A stretch of 64,000 nt of DNA from CAUZIR01 sp034421295. Its GTDB lineage: Bacteria; Chloroflexota; Dehalococcoidia; Lucifugimonadales; UBA2962. Positions within the stretch are counted from its first letter, which is position 1. Each line of letters starts with the position of its first letter. The notes beneath the pieces are model-generated. The model saw only the letters and a list, made by a program, of their open reading frames with translations, made no database searches and was not told the DNA's origin. The stretch lies in contig DAOUKM010000020.1 in assembly GCA_034421295.1 (NCBI GenBank), forward strand, positions 1 through 64,000. The letters are read 5' to 3'. Shown here piece after piece: positions 26,226 to 35,231 of the stretch. The translations under genes and the position numbers were made by a program.

Positions 26226-27350
26226 ATGAGCGGCAGCTTCACTTTCGCCCGATTCTTCGACCAGCTGATCGCCTGGGAGTCGCTGTTCGCCCTGGCGGTG
26301 CTGGCGGCCTTCGCCGTCGGCGCGTTCGTCCTTCGCATCTTCCTGAACGTGGCAGCCGGCCGCCTGGAGAGCCGGGGGCCTGACAGCATAGTTCCGGACA
26401 TGCTGAAGGCCGCCCGCCTTCCGGCGATCCTGTTCGTCCTGATCCTTGGCCTCTACCTTGCCATAATCTCGCTGCCGATCGAGGGCTCCGGGTGGCGCAA
26501 CGTCGCTACCCAGGCGTGGAAGATCGGCATAGTGCTGGTGATGGTGCAGGCAGGGGCCAGCGCCGTCGACTTCTTCGTCAAGTGGTACATCAGGGTGGTC
26601 GCCCCGAAGACGGAGACGGCGCTGGACGACGTACTGCTGCCCCAGGTCCGCCGCTTCCTGCTGGTGGTCGTCTACGGCATCGGCGCGCTCATCGTCCTCG
26701 ACACCCTGGGCATCACGATCAGCCCCCTGCTCGGCGGCCTGGGAATCACGGGACTGGCCGTTGCCCTGGCGCTTCAGCCGACGCTGGGAAACTTCTTCGC
26801 CGGCACATACGTCCTGTCAGATGGGGCGCTGAACGTCGACGACTTCATCGAGCTGTCGGGCGGGCCCTCCGGATACGTCGTCGAGGTGGGCTGGCGCAGC
26901 ACCAAGATACAGACCGTCTACAACAACCTTGTGATCATCCCGAACTCCGTGCTTGCCGACACCATAGTTACCAACTACCAGGCCCCGAGCAACGCGATAA
27001 GCGTGCTGGTGCACTGCGGAGTCAGCTACGACAGCGACCTTACGCAGGTCCATGACATCGCGCTGGAGTGCTCGCGAAAGGCCGTCCGGGAAAGTCCCCA
27101 CGCAACGGACTTCGACCCGGTCGTGAACTTCAACAACTTCGGCGATTCGAATATCGATTTCTACGTGTTTGCCCAGGCAAACGACCGCATAGCGGGCTTT
27201 CGGCTCAAGAGCGACATCATCAAGGAGATGCACGCCCGCTTCACCGAGGAGGGCATCGAGATCAACTATCCGGTGCGCAAGCTGGTCTACGAGGGTGGCC
27301 AGAAGCTGCCGGTCGAAGTCACCCGCGTCCGAAGCCCCGAAGACGCCTAG
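26226..27350 (+). CDS. Mechanosensitive ion channel, MscS family
   Basis: A 374-residue membrane protein. Five hydrophobic segments are visible, at about 15-40, 65-82, 95-115, 145-165 and the pore helix near 170-200, whose GGLGITGLAVALALQPTLGNF is the Gly/Ala-packed TM3 of MscS. A beta domain with an asparagine-rich VVNFNNFGDSNIDF segment and a C-terminal MHARFTEEGIEINYP stretch follow. It releases solutes on hypo-osmotic shock. A perfect GCGACC/GGTCGC hairpin at 26200-26213 lies just upstream of the ATG. Confidence 0.93.
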   Translation: MSGSFTFARFFDQLIAWESLFALAVLAAFAVGAFVLRIFLNVAAGRLESRGPDSIVPDMLKAARLPAILFVLILGLYLAIISLPIEGSGWRNVATQAWKIGIVLVMVQAGASAVDFFVKWYIRVVAPKTETALDDVLLPQVRRFLLVVVYGIGALIVLDTLGITISPLLGGLGITGLAVALALQPTLGNFFAGTYVLSDGALNVDDFIELSGGPSGYVVEVGWRSTKIQTVYNNLVIIPNSVLADTIVTNYQAPSNAISVLVHCGVSYDSDLTQVHDIALECSRKAVRESPHATDFDPVVNFNNFGDSNIDFYVFAQANDRIAGFRLKSDIIKEMHARFTEEGIEINYPVRKLVYEGGQKLPVEVTRVRSPEDA

Positions 27351-27432
27351 AGCGTCCGCCTCCTCTTTCCTTTCCGCGCCGTCCGCCGACCAGCCGGGAC
27401 CCGCGAACCCGGATGGCTCCGGGAGCCACGGC

Positions 27433-28257
27433 CTACTTTGCCGTCTGGCCGCCGTCCAGGTAAATGACCTGGCCGGTCATGTAGTCGGAGGCGGGACTCG
27501 CAAGGTAGACAGCGAGCAGGCCCAGGTCGCGAAGGCTGCCGGGCACGCCCATCGGGATGCGGGCCATCATACGTGCGCGCTCGTCCGGGTCGTCCCCGCC
27601 CAGATCGTTCATGGTCGTTTCGAACTCCCCCGGGCCAATGGCGTTTACCCGAATGCCATGGCGAGCCCACTCCAGCGCCAGCACGCGTGTCAGCATGTTA
27701 AGGGCCGCCTTGGAGGAGTTGTATGCGGCCTCGTACTCGAAGGCCTGGTGCGCATTGTTCGAGGAGGTGTTGATGATCTTGCCGTAGCCACGCTCCAGCA
27801 TGCCCGGCGCTACGGCCCGGCAGCCGTACATCACCGCGCTGGTGTTCGTCGCAAAGACAACGTCCCACTCCTCGTCGGTGAGGGGGTGGTCGGCGGTGCG
27901 GCTCACCCGGGGCGGTCCCAGCTCCCTGCCCGGCAGCGGCACCAAGGGCACGCCAAAGTGCGCTCCGGCGTTGTTCACGAGGATGTCAACGGGACCAAGG
28001 CGGTCGCCGGTCAGCTCTACCGCGCGGTCCACCTGGGAGGAGCTGGCCACGTCTGTCGGTATGGCCACTGACCGGCGACCCAGTTTCCTGATCTCCCCGG
28101 CCACATCCTCGATCTCAGATGCGGTGCGGGCCACCACGGCCACGTCCGCACCGGCCTGCGCCATCGCCAGGGCGATCGTCCGGCCAATGCCCCGGCCTCC
28201 TCCGGTGACCAGGGCCACCCTGCCATCAAGCCTGAACTCGTTCATTGAAGGTGTCAT
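27433..28257 (-). CDS. SDR, close paralogue of the SDR at 12889
   Basis: A 274-residue classical SDR with GGGRGIGRT, NNAGAH, the Ser in IINTSS and YNSSK intact. It shares most of its sequence with the protein at 12889-13710, including the unusual PLVPLPGRELGPPRVSRTADHPLT insertion and the ASDYMTGQVIYLDGG end. The GC-rich gene is downstream of a DegT-type aminotransferase on the same strand with a 59-base gap, so they may be co-transcribed. The substrate is unknown. Confidence 0.9.
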   Translation of the reverse strand: MTPSMNEFRLDGRVALVTGGGRGIGRTIALAMAQAGADVAVVARTASEIEDVAGEIRKLGRRSVAIPTDVASSSQVDRAVELTGDRLGPVDILVNNAGAHFGVPLVPLPGRELGPPRVSRTADHPLTDEEWDVVFATNTSAVMYGCRAVAPGMLERGYGKIINTSSNNAHQAFEYEAAYNSSKAALNMLTRVLALEWARHGIRVNAIGPGEFETTMNDLGGDDPDERARMMARIPMGVPGSLRDLGLLAVYLASPASDYMTGQVIYLDGGQTAK

Positions 28258-28316
28258 GGCGCCGACCGAGGGGGCCGAGGCCTTCTCCTGCTCCGGTCGG
28301 CTCTCGCCCGGGGCCC

Positions 28317-29591
28317 CTAGCCCCCGAGGGCGGCGTCGACCTTGTTCAGCGCCCTGGCCATCGCCCGGGCGTGGCCCTCTTCCATGTTCATGTGAAAGTT
28401 AAACAGCAACGTGCGGCCGAGCAGGTCAAGGGTCTGGGGGCACATGTCCCGATCGTATTCGACATCGCCCTTATAGGCCGGGTCCTTCCACGGATAGCCG
28501 GACGGATGATGCGAGCGCTTGTTCATGATCGATTCCCAGGCCGTGTAGATGTGGCGGTCGGGTATCCCATCGTTGAATATGGCGTCGGCGACAACGCCCT
28601 CGGCCTTGAGGGCGTGCGCGTAGCCTTTGGCCAGGGCCCCGTCGGAAACGATGACCCCCGCTGAGACTCCGGTATCTCCTTGCGGGTCGTCCACGTGCTG
28701 GAACCGGTACGAGCGGGGCTCGTCAAGCTCTTCGAGGAAGGCGCGCTTGAGATGTCTCTGGTGGGAGAGAATGTCCTCTATCTTGGCCAGCTGGACGCGG
28801 GACACGGCGGCGATAAGCTCGCTGGGCCGAAAGCCCGCGCCGGGGAAGCTCTCAGCATCCCAGTCGATCGAGCGGGTGTCCTGACCCTGCCATAGAGGCA
28901 GGCCCGGATCGGAAGCATAGCCTGCGCGCTCAAACAGCTCGGTGTCGTCCGTGAACACCACACCGCCCTCACCGGCGCTGATCGTCTTGTAGAAGTTGAG
29001 GCTCCAGGCGGCGATGTCCGAGTAGGAGCCGACCCGCCTGCCCCTGTACTGCCCGCCGACGCACTGGCAGCAGTCCTCTATGACCTTGAGGCCGTGTCTC
29101 CCGGCAACCTCAAGGAGGGCGTCGAGCCTGTTCGGCACCCCCCGCATGTGCACCGGTACCACGGCCTTGGTATGCGGGGTGATCCTCCGCTCGACATCGG
29201 CGGGATCGAGACCAAGGGAATCGTCTATGTCGGCCATCACCGGGACGGCCCCGGCTCCCACCACGGCGCAGGGGGTGGCCATGTAGGTGTAGGAGGGGAT
29301 GATCACCTCGTCACCGGGTCCGATGCCGACGGCCTTCATCGCGCAGATCAGGGCGCTGGTCCCGGAGTTGACGATCAGGGCGTGTCTTACCCCCAGGAAC
29401 TCGGCGACCTCCTGCTCGAACAGGTTGCACTGACTGTCCGGGCGGTACCGGAACAGGCTCTGCTCGTCCAGGACCGCCGTAACTGCTGCGACCTCATCGG
29501 CCCCGTAGACACTGGGGCCCGACACCCCTTCCGGAATCGGATCGGTCACCACGGGGGATCCACCCTCTATAGCCAGCTTTTCGTGATCCAT
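28317..29591 (-). CDS. DegT/DnrJ/EryC1/StrS-family PLP aminotransferase
   Basis: A 424-residue PLP enzyme of the sugar-aminotransferase fold. The PLP-binding Lys is 202 in NFYKTISAGEGG, with NSGTSA at 75-80 and the IEDCCQ block supplying the cofactor Asp. The ATG at 29591 has GGGAG seven bases upstream; further upstream codons in frame are Arg-rich and unlike coding sequence. Family members transfer an amino group from Glu or Gln to keto-sugars or related cyclic ketones. No nucleotide-sugar genes are nearby, so the substrate is open. Confidence 0.9.
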   Translation of the reverse strand: MDHEKLAIEGGSPVVTDPIPEGVSGPSVYGADEVAAVTAVLDEQSLFRYRPDSQCNLFEQEVAEFLGVRHALIVNSGTSALICAMKAVGIGPGDEVIIPSYTYMATPCAVVGAGAVPVMADIDDSLGLDPADVERRITPHTKAVVPVHMRGVPNRLDALLEVAGRHGLKVIEDCCQCVGGQYRGRRVGSYSDIAAWSLNFYKTISAGEGGVVFTDDTELFERAGYASDPGLPLWQGQDTRSIDWDAESFPGAGFRPSELIAAVSRVQLAKIEDILSHQRHLKRAFLEELDEPRSYRFQHVDDPQGDTGVSAGVIVSDGALAKGYAHALKAEGVVADAIFNDGIPDRHIYTAWESIMNKRSHHPSGYPWKDPAYKGDVEYDRDMCPQTLDLLGRTLLFNFHMNMEEGHARAMARALNKVDAALGG

Positions 29592-29764
29592 ATCTCGCTC
29601 CCGATACCTGTCTGCGGCTCTACGACGAGCCTGCGCCGGAATGCAATCCCTGCCGGTCCCGTGCCGTCGGTCCGGCAACCTGACTGGAGCCCGCGGCCCC
29701 AATCGCGGTCCATAAAGCTCCCGCTCTCGTCCGCCCTGCGGGCCGTGTTACGGAAACTCGAAAC

Positions 29765-30250
29765 CTACTCTAGCGTCACGATCCGGTCTCCACCCTGCAC
29801 CTGCTGACCGGTCTGTACGTGCACCTCTCGCACGATGCCTGCCCACTCCGCCCGCAGCGTCTGCTGCATCTTCATCGCCTCAAGGACGCAGACCTCGTCC
29901 CCGGGAACAACCTGGTCCCCCTCCTTTACCGCGACCGAGACGATTATGCCCGGCATCGGGGAGCTGAAGGCCTTGGTCGGGCCCGCGGGCGGCGCCTGCT
30001 CAGGTGCCGAAGGTGCCGGCGCGGCGGGCGGATCGGGCCTGTCCTCACGCCGCTGACCTGCCGGAACGGGCGTTTTCTCGGGGACCTCGGGCGCAGCCAC
30101 GGCCTGCCGGGCGACCTGCTGGCCGGCGTCCGGAAATTCAACCTGGACCGGCTCGCCGTCCACGATCACCTCGATCGGATCGGCGTCCAGGTCGAGCACC
30201 TCTACTTCGTGCCACCTATCCTCGATCTTGATGCGCAGCTTTGTACCCAT
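29765..30250 (-). CDS. Biotin carboxyl carrier subunit of sodium-pumping decarboxylase
   Basis: A 161-residue protein. The first 45 residues form a small beta domain of the kind found in the C-terminal part of oxaloacetate decarboxylase alpha subunits. A Pro/Ala linker spans about 50-92, and a biotinyl domain ends the protein with EAMKM and the biotinylated Lys127. It lies 15 bases downstream of the beta subunit gene and would carry CO2 to it. The carboxyltransferase that should load the biotin is not encoded in this window. Confidence 0.9.
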   Translation of the reverse strand: MGTKLRIKIEDRWHEVEVLDLDADPIEVIVDGEPVQVEFPDAGQQVARQAVAAPEVPEKTPVPAGQRREDRPDPPAAPAPSAPEQAPPAGPTKAFSSPMPGIIVSVAVKEGDQVVPGDEVCVLEAMKMQQTLRAEWAGIVREVHVQTGQQVQGGDRIVTLE

Positions 30251-30265
30251 GTGCCCTTTGCCCCG

Positions 30266-31426
30266 CTAGCCGAGCAAGCTGATGAACACGCCAGCGACCA
30301 CCGCCGACCCTATCACACCGGCGACGTTCGGCCCCAGGGCGTGGTGCAGGAGGAAATTGTTCTGGTTCTCCTGTTGTCCCATATGGTGGGAGATGCGGGC
30401 TGCCATCGGCACCGCAGACACGCCGGCCGACCCGATGAGCGGGTTGATCTTCTCCTTGAGGAACAGGTTCATCGCCTTGGCGAACAGGATGCCTCCCATG
30501 GTCCCGCAGGCAAAGGCGACTAGCCCCAGCGCCAGGATCAAAAGCGTGTCGATTGAAAAGACAAGCTCCGCCCTGAGCTGCGTGCCAACGGTCAGCATCA
30601 GGAATATCGTAGCGATGTTCAAGAGCTCGTTTGAGGCGGCCTGCGTCAGCCTGGGCACCACCCCGCTCTCGCGGAACAGGTTGCCGGCCACGAACATCGC
30701 AACGAGCGGGGCCGCCCTGGGAACGATTAGCAGGATAATGATCAGCAGGATTACCGGGAACACGAGCTTTTCGGCCTTGGACACCTCCCGGGTGGGCTTC
30801 ATGACGATCTGGCGCTCCTTCTTGGTCGTCAGGAGCTTCATGAGAGGGGGCTGGATGAACGGCACCGCCGCCATGTACGTGTAGGCGATCACGGCGGTGA
30901 TGCCCAGGATCTCGGGCGCCAGCTTGGCCGAGAGGAAGATGGTTGTCGGCCCGTCGGCCCCGCCGATGATGCCTATCGAGGCGGCCTCCCCCAGCGTAAA
31001 GCGCCCCGGGTCCAGCTGCGTAACGCCCAGCGCGCCCCAGAATGCGACGAATATCCCCACCTGCGCCGCGGCTCCGAGCAGAAGGGTCCTGGGGTTGGCG
31101 ATCAGCGGGCTGAAGTCCGTCAGCGCGCCTATGCCGATGAAGATGATCGGCGGCAGGATGTTCCAGAAAGACAGCCCGTAGTGGAATATCACGCCCAGGA
31201 TGCCGGCGTCCTGAACCCCGGTGCCTTCGGTGGGGGTTATGGCGATGCCGGTCAGGGGCAGGTTGACGATCACTATTCCCAGCCCGATGGGTAGCAGCTC
31301 GTAGGGCTCCCACTCCTTGAGGACCGCCAGGAATATCAGCACCAGCCCGATGGCCAGCATGACCAGGTTCTGCCAGCCAATGTTGTAAAAGCCCGAGGAT
31401 CTGAGGAAGTCGAAGAACTCGGTCAA
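30266..31426 (-). CDS. Sodium-translocating decarboxylase beta subunit
   Basis: A 386-residue integral membrane protein with about nine or more hydrophobic segments. It matches OadB, MmdB and GcdB: the GGADGPTTIFLSAKLAPE block carries the conserved Asp of the channel, and the VAGNLFRESGV and MGQQENQNNFLLHHALGPNVAGV blocks are diagnostic. It decarboxylates carboxybiotin and exports Na+ in the process. Coupled in order gamma, beta, carrier on the minus strand. Which acid is decarboxylated (oxaloacetate, methylmalonyl-CoA or glutaconyl-CoA) cannot be told without the alpha subunit. Confidence 0.95.
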   Translation of the reverse strand: MTEFFDFLRSSGFYNIGWQNLVMLAIGLVLIFLAVLKEWEPYELLPIGLGIVIVNLPLTGIAITPTEGTGVQDAGILGVIFHYGLSFWNILPPIIFIGIGALTDFSPLIANPRTLLLGAAAQVGIFVAFWGALGVTQLDPGRFTLGEAASIGIIGGADGPTTIFLSAKLAPEILGITAVIAYTYMAAVPFIQPPLMKLLTTKKERQIVMKPTREVSKAEKLVFPVILLIIILLIVPRAAPLVAMFVAGNLFRESGVVPRLTQAASNELLNIATIFLMLTVGTQLRAELVFSIDTLLILALGLVAFACGTMGGILFAKAMNLFLKEKINPLIGSAGVSAVPMAARISHHMGQQENQNNFLLHHALGPNVAGVIGSAVVAGVFISLLG

Positions 31427-31456
31427 TTCAGAGTCTCCCCGACCCCGGGTCCCAGA

Positions 31457-31705
31457 TCAATGTTCGCCACGCCCGGCGACCTCTCGCCTGGCTTTAAGCA
31501 CGCCGACCGCTATGACCGCCGCGGTGGCCCGCTGGCGGCGCATTCGCCCTTTGCTGGCGGCGCGCGCTTCGCGCCAGCCCCGCAGGTAGGCGACGGTCGG
31601 TCCCAGGATCGTCAGGATGACGAGCAGAGCCGCCAGGAGTGCAAAGGCGGTGCCCGCACCAATGGCGGTCGTGGTAACGGCCTGCTCCAGAGAGGTCTCT
31701 TCGAT
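31457..31705 (-). CDS. Probable gamma subunit of the decarboxylase; start codon uncertain (ATC?)
   Basis: A small membrane protein of about 82 residues: one hydrophobic helix (roughly 10-35 of the short form) followed by a strongly basic cytoplasmic tail, the layout of OadG-type gamma subunits. A perfect AGGAGG at 31712-31717 lies six bases before an in-frame ATC codon at 31703-31705. No ATG, GTG or TTG stands at that distance; the nearest alternative is a TTG at 31750 upstream of the AGGAGG. Immediately followed by the beta subunit gene. Confidence 0.6.
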   Translation of the reverse strand: MEETSLEQAVTTTAIGAGTAFALLAALLVILTILGPTVAYLRGWREARAASKGRMRRQRATAAVIAVGVLKARREVAGRGEH

Positions 31706-31909
31706 GGCGTGCCTCCTCGGCGAGGGGTGGAGAATCCACGGTCCGGGCAACTCGCGCGACTCCCGCGTCGTCCGTGCAAAGGCCCGCCGGCGGAGCGGCG
31801 CGTGACGGTCGTGATTCTACACCAAGGCCCCCTCTCCAGCCAGCGCCGGGCGAAGGTCGTGCGCAGGGACGGCTGATGGCTTACGCTGGTAACACCGGGG
31901 TCCGGAGCA

Positions 31910-31915
31910 TATAAT
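31910..31915 (+). promoter_or_regulatory. Probable -10 box of the pxp operon
   Basis: TATAAT lies 21 bases before the pxpA ATG, and GGAGGG stands between them as a ribosome site. The -35 region is weak (TGGTAA-like). Confidence 0.4.
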
Positions 31916-31936
31916 CGGAATTCCCTCGGAGGGCTT

Positions 31937-32716
31937 ATGAGCACCGCCAGCACACAGAGCCGGGTAGATTTCAACAGCGACATCGGCGAGAGCTTCGGCT
32001 CCTACAAGATGGGCCTCGACGAGGAGGTCATAGGCTGCATCAGCTCGGCAAACATCGCCTGCGGTTTTCACGCAGGCGACCCGGGATGGATGCGCCACAC
32101 GGTCAGGCTGGCCGAGAAGAACGGCGTCGGAATAGGCGCCCACCCGGCCTTCCCCGACCTGCGGGGCTTCGGCAGGCGAAACATGGTCGTGGATCCGCAG
32201 GAGGCCCGCGACGACGTCGTCTACCAGATAGGAGCCCTTACCGCCTTTACGAAGGGAAAGCGCCTCCAGCACGTAAAGCCCCACGGTGCCATGTACAACA
32301 TGGCGGTAAAGGACGAGGTGCTCGCCCGCGCCATCTGCGCTGCCATACTCGAGGTGGACCAGCGGCTGATATTGCTCGCCCTGTCGGGCTCGCGCTGGGT
32401 CGAAATCGCAGAGGAGATGGGTCTCCGGGTGGCCCGCGAGGTGTTCGCCGACAGGGCGCTGATGCCCGATGGCACCCTCGCCCCCCGCTCCGAGCCGGGG
32501 GCGGTCCTGCACGACACGGACCAGATAGCAGAGCGCACCCTCAGGATGGTCACCGAGGGAACGGTCGAGGCGGTCGACGGATCGGAGGTCGAGGTGGTGG
32601 CCGACAGCATCTGCCTGCACGGGGACACCCCCGGCGCGGTCGCGATGGCGCGTGCGGTGCGCGACACGCTCGAGGGAGCCGGCGTTGAGGTCGTGCCGCT
32701 CAAGGAGCTGGTGTAG
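31937..32716 (+). CDS. pxpA: 5-oxoprolinase subunit A (LamB/YcsF family)
   Basis: A 259-residue protein whose opening DFNSDIGESFGSYKMG, the SSANIACGFHAGDP block, the VKPHGAMYN block and FADRALMPDGTLAPR are diagnostic of the YcsF/PxpA family. With PxpB and PxpC it opens the ring of 5-oxoproline (pyroglutamate) to glutamate at the cost of ATP, removing a damage product of glutamine and glutamate. GGAGGG precedes the ATG. The stop lies five bases before pxpB. Confidence 0.95.
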   Translation: MSTASTQSRVDFNSDIGESFGSYKMGLDEEVIGCISSANIACGFHAGDPGWMRHTVRLAEKNGVGIGAHPAFPDLRGFGRRNMVVDPQEARDDVVYQIGALTAFTKGKRLQHVKPHGAMYNMAVKDEVLARAICAAILEVDQRLILLALSGSRWVEIAEEMGLRVAREVFADRALMPDGTLAPRSEPGAVLHDTDQIAERTLRMVTEGTVEAVDGSEVEVVADSICLHGDTPGAVAMARAVRDTLEGAGVEVVPLKELV

Positions 32717-32721
32717 ACCGG

Positions 32722-33480
32722 ATGTACGAAGCGCCCCGCTTCTTCGAAGCCGGCGATTGTGCACTGGTCGTCGAGCTGGGCGAGGCGATCGACCCGGGGA
32801 TCAACGACCGCGTACGCGCGCTCATGCAGGCCATCGAGGTCCTGGAGGCCCGGGGCATCGCCGATATCGTCCCTTCATATCGATCGCTGATGATCGCCTA
32901 CGATCCCACCCTCACCTGCCGGGACGATCTCGTTGAAATAGTCACCAGGGCCGACGGCGACCTTGGTCAGGCCGGGCTGGTCGAGCGCAGGGTCGTCACG
33001 CTGCCGACGCTCTACGGAGGCGATCACGGCCCCGACCTGGACTACGTGGCAGAGCACGCGGGGATTGAGGCCGACCGGGTGGTGGCCCTGCACAGCGGGA
33101 TCGACTACCGCGTCTACATGATCGGCTTTGCGCCCGGCTTTCCCTACCTCGGGGGCCTGCCGCAGCAACTGGCGACGCCGCGGCTCGCCACGCCCCGTGT
33201 GCGCATTCCCGCAGGCTCCGTGGGGATCGCCGAGTCGCAGACCGGGGTCTATCCCTCGTCGAGCCCCGGTGGCTGGCGTCTGATCGGCCGCACCCCGGTG
33301 CGGCTCTTCGACCCTGAGCGCGATCCCCCCTCCCTGGTCGTGGCCGGCGATTACATACGGTTCGCCGCACTGGGGTCCGAGGAGGAATACTCAAGGATCG
33401 CCGAAGAGGTGAAGAGCGGCACCTACCGTCCCGACGTTGCGTCGGCCAGGAGCCCGGCCCCGGCGCCGGCGGGCGGCTGA
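32722..33480 (+). CDS. pxpB: 5-oxoprolinase subunit B (KipI family)
   Basis: A 252-residue protein of the allophanate hydrolase subunit 1/KipI family. The GFAPGFPYLGGLP block near residue 134-146, then RIPAGSVGIAESQTGVYPSSSPGGW and LIGRTPVRLFD are the characteristic signatures. It probably binds ATP and works as a complex with PxpC. Located five bases after pxpA and 13 before the start chosen for pxpC, in the standard pxpABC order. Confidence 0.95.
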   Translation: MYEAPRFFEAGDCALVVELGEAIDPGINDRVRALMQAIEVLEARGIADIVPSYRSLMIAYDPTLTCRDDLVEIVTRADGDLGQAGLVERRVVTLPTLYGGDHGPDLDYVAEHAGIEADRVVALHSGIDYRVYMIGFAPGFPYLGGLPQQLATPRLATPRVRIPAGSVGIAESQTGVYPSSSPGGWRLIGRTPVRLFDPERDPPSLVVAGDYIRFAALGSEEEYSRIAEEVKSGTYRPDVASARSPAPAPAGG

Positions 33481-33493
33481 GCGGATCGCATCC

Positions 33494-34609
33494 ATGAGCC
33501 GCCTGGTCATGGAGATCCTGGAGCCCGGGCTCCTTACGACCGTGCAGGACACCGGCCGGTACGGGTACCAGCGCTTCGGGGTGCCCGTCTCGGGAGCCAT
33601 GGACCTGTTTTCCCTCAGGGCCGCAAACGTCCTGGTCGGCAACGAACAGGGCTCCGCCTGCCTGGAGATGACGGTCGTCGGTCCGCGCATTCGATTTCTT
33701 GAAGACGCCCTGATCGCGCTTACGGGTGGAGATCTTGCGGTCCGGATAGACGGCAGACCGGTTCCGCGCTGGAGATCCGTACGGGTTGGAAGGCACTCGG
33801 TGCTCACCTCCGACAGCATGGTCGACGGCATGCGGGCCTACCTGGCCGTTGCTGGTGGCATAGACGTGCCCGAGGTGATGGGCAGCCGCTCGACCTACAT
33901 GGCAAGCCGGATCGGCGGGCTGAACGGGCGGGCGCTAAAGGGCGGCGACATGCTGTCCGCCGCTTCCCCGGACCCGGAAACGCAGCATGAAGAGCGCGGC
34001 CTGCCCGAGGACCTTGAGCCGGTGCACTACGGCCACTCCCATGTAATCAGGGCCGTAATCGGTCCCCAGGCCCACGCCTTCAGGGCGGATGCCGTCGAGA
34101 CCCTGTTCGATTCGCGCTACGTGGTCTCGATCGACTCTGATCGCGTGGGCTACCGTCTGGAGGGACCGCACCTCGGGCACGTGAACGGGGCCGACATCAT
34201 CTCGGACGGTAGTCCCCCGGGGGCCATCCAGGTACCGGCCAACGGCATGCCCATCGTGCTGATGGCCGACCGCGGTCCAACCGGCGGCTACGCGAAGATC
34301 GGGACAGTGATATCCACCGACCTCGGGCGCCTGGCGCAGGCTAGGCCTGGCGACACGGTGTCCTTTCGGCAGGTCACCGTGGAAGAGGCGGTGGCGGCGC
34401 TGCTTGAGCAGGAGGCACTGCTCTACGCGCTCGACCCGGAAACGCTCGCGCGCGCCCCGGAGCCGGTGGTGCGGGCGCTCACGGCCTCAAGCGGCTCCCT
34501 GTCACCGGCATTGCGGGAGGCGGACCTTCCCAACCTGGAGACCCGGGTGGCCCGTGCCAGCATCGGTGGAGAAACGCTCGCTGTAGAGATCCTGATCGAG
34601 CGCGACTGA
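33494..34609 (+). CDS. pxpC: 5-oxoprolinase subunit C (KipA family)
   Basis: A 371-residue protein of the KipA/biotin-dependent carboxyltransferase-like family. GLLTTVQDTGRYGYQRFGVPVSGAMD at the N-terminus and the ADRGPTGGYAKIGTVISTDLGRLAQ segment near 265-290 are diagnostic. The ATG at 33494 is chosen because the in-frame codons before it overlap pxpB and encode an Arg-rich stretch unlike the family. It completes the pxpABC operon. A DedA-type gene starts five bases after its stop with TTG, so it may be read through. Confidence 0.94.
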   Translation: MSRLVMEILEPGLLTTVQDTGRYGYQRFGVPVSGAMDLFSLRAANVLVGNEQGSACLEMTVVGPRIRFLEDALIALTGGDLAVRIDGRPVPRWRSVRVGRHSVLTSDSMVDGMRAYLAVAGGIDVPEVMGSRSTYMASRIGGLNGRALKGGDMLSAASPDPETQHEERGLPEDLEPVHYGHSHVIRAVIGPQAHAFRADAVETLFDSRYVVSIDSDRVGYRLEGPHLGHVNGADIISDGSPPGAIQVPANGMPIVLMADRGPTGGYAKIGTVISTDLGRLAQARPGDTVSFRQVTVEEAVAALLEQEALLYALDPETLARAPEPVVRALTASSGSLSPALREADLPNLETRVARASIGGETLAVEILIERD

Positions 34610-34613
34610 CCCC

Positions 34614-35231
34614 TTGGGCTGGCTGCACGATTTATCGGAGTGGCTTCTGGGTTTCGCCGAGAGCGGGTGGGCCGTCGGCATTCTCGCGCTGTCGAGCTTT
34701 ACCGAATCGATCTTCAACCCCATTCCGCCCGACGCCCTGCTGATAGCCGTCGCGATCCCGCAGCCCCACAACGCCATCCCTCTGGCCCTGCTGGTAACGG
34801 CCTCGTCGGTGGCCGGTGCCCTGGTCGGCCACTGGCTGGGAAAGCGCATCGGCCGCCCGATAGCCGAACGGCTCTTTCCAGAAAGATACGTAACCAGGGC
34901 CGAGGGTCTGTTCGAGCGCTACGGGGTATGGGCGGTGCTGGTTGCTGCCTTTACGCCAATCCCCTACAAGGTCTTCGCGATCCTGGCGGGCGTGCTCGGG
35001 TTCGACCGCAGGATCTTCCTCATCGCATCGCTCATAGGCCGCGGCGCGCGCTTTCTCCTGATCGGGGTCCTGATCATGGTCTTCGGCGCGCGCATAGAGG
35101 CGTTCGTCACCGACAACCTTGAGGTTGTGACATGGTCGGTAGGCGGTGCGGTTATCGGCGTCGTCATCGCCGTCACCGCCTACCGACTCTATCGCTTGCG
35201 CAGGCCCTCCACCGAGGGCCGGGCCCCCTAG
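34614..35231 (+). CDS. DedA/YqaA-type membrane protein (VTT domain)
   Basis: A 205-residue membrane protein with about five hydrophobic segments. The FTESIFNPIPPDALL block, the GHWLGKRIGRPIAERLFPERY segment and FTPIPYKVFAILAGVLGF are those of YqaA-like VTT/DedA proteins, which act in lipid scrambling or undecaprenyl-phosphate transport. The start is TTG four bases after the pxpC stop. Its stop codon and that of the convergent solute-binding protein gene are nested in one CTAG. Confidence 0.88.
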   Translation: MGWLHDLSEWLLGFAESGWAVGILALSSFTESIFNPIPPDALLIAVAIPQPHNAIPLALLVTASSVAGALVGHWLGKRIGRPIAERLFPERYVTRAEGLFERYGVWAVLVAAFTPIPYKVFAILAGVLGFDRRIFLIASLIGRGARFLLIGVLIMVFGARIEAFVTDNLEVVTWSVGGAVIGVVIAVTAYRLYRLRRPSTEGRAP

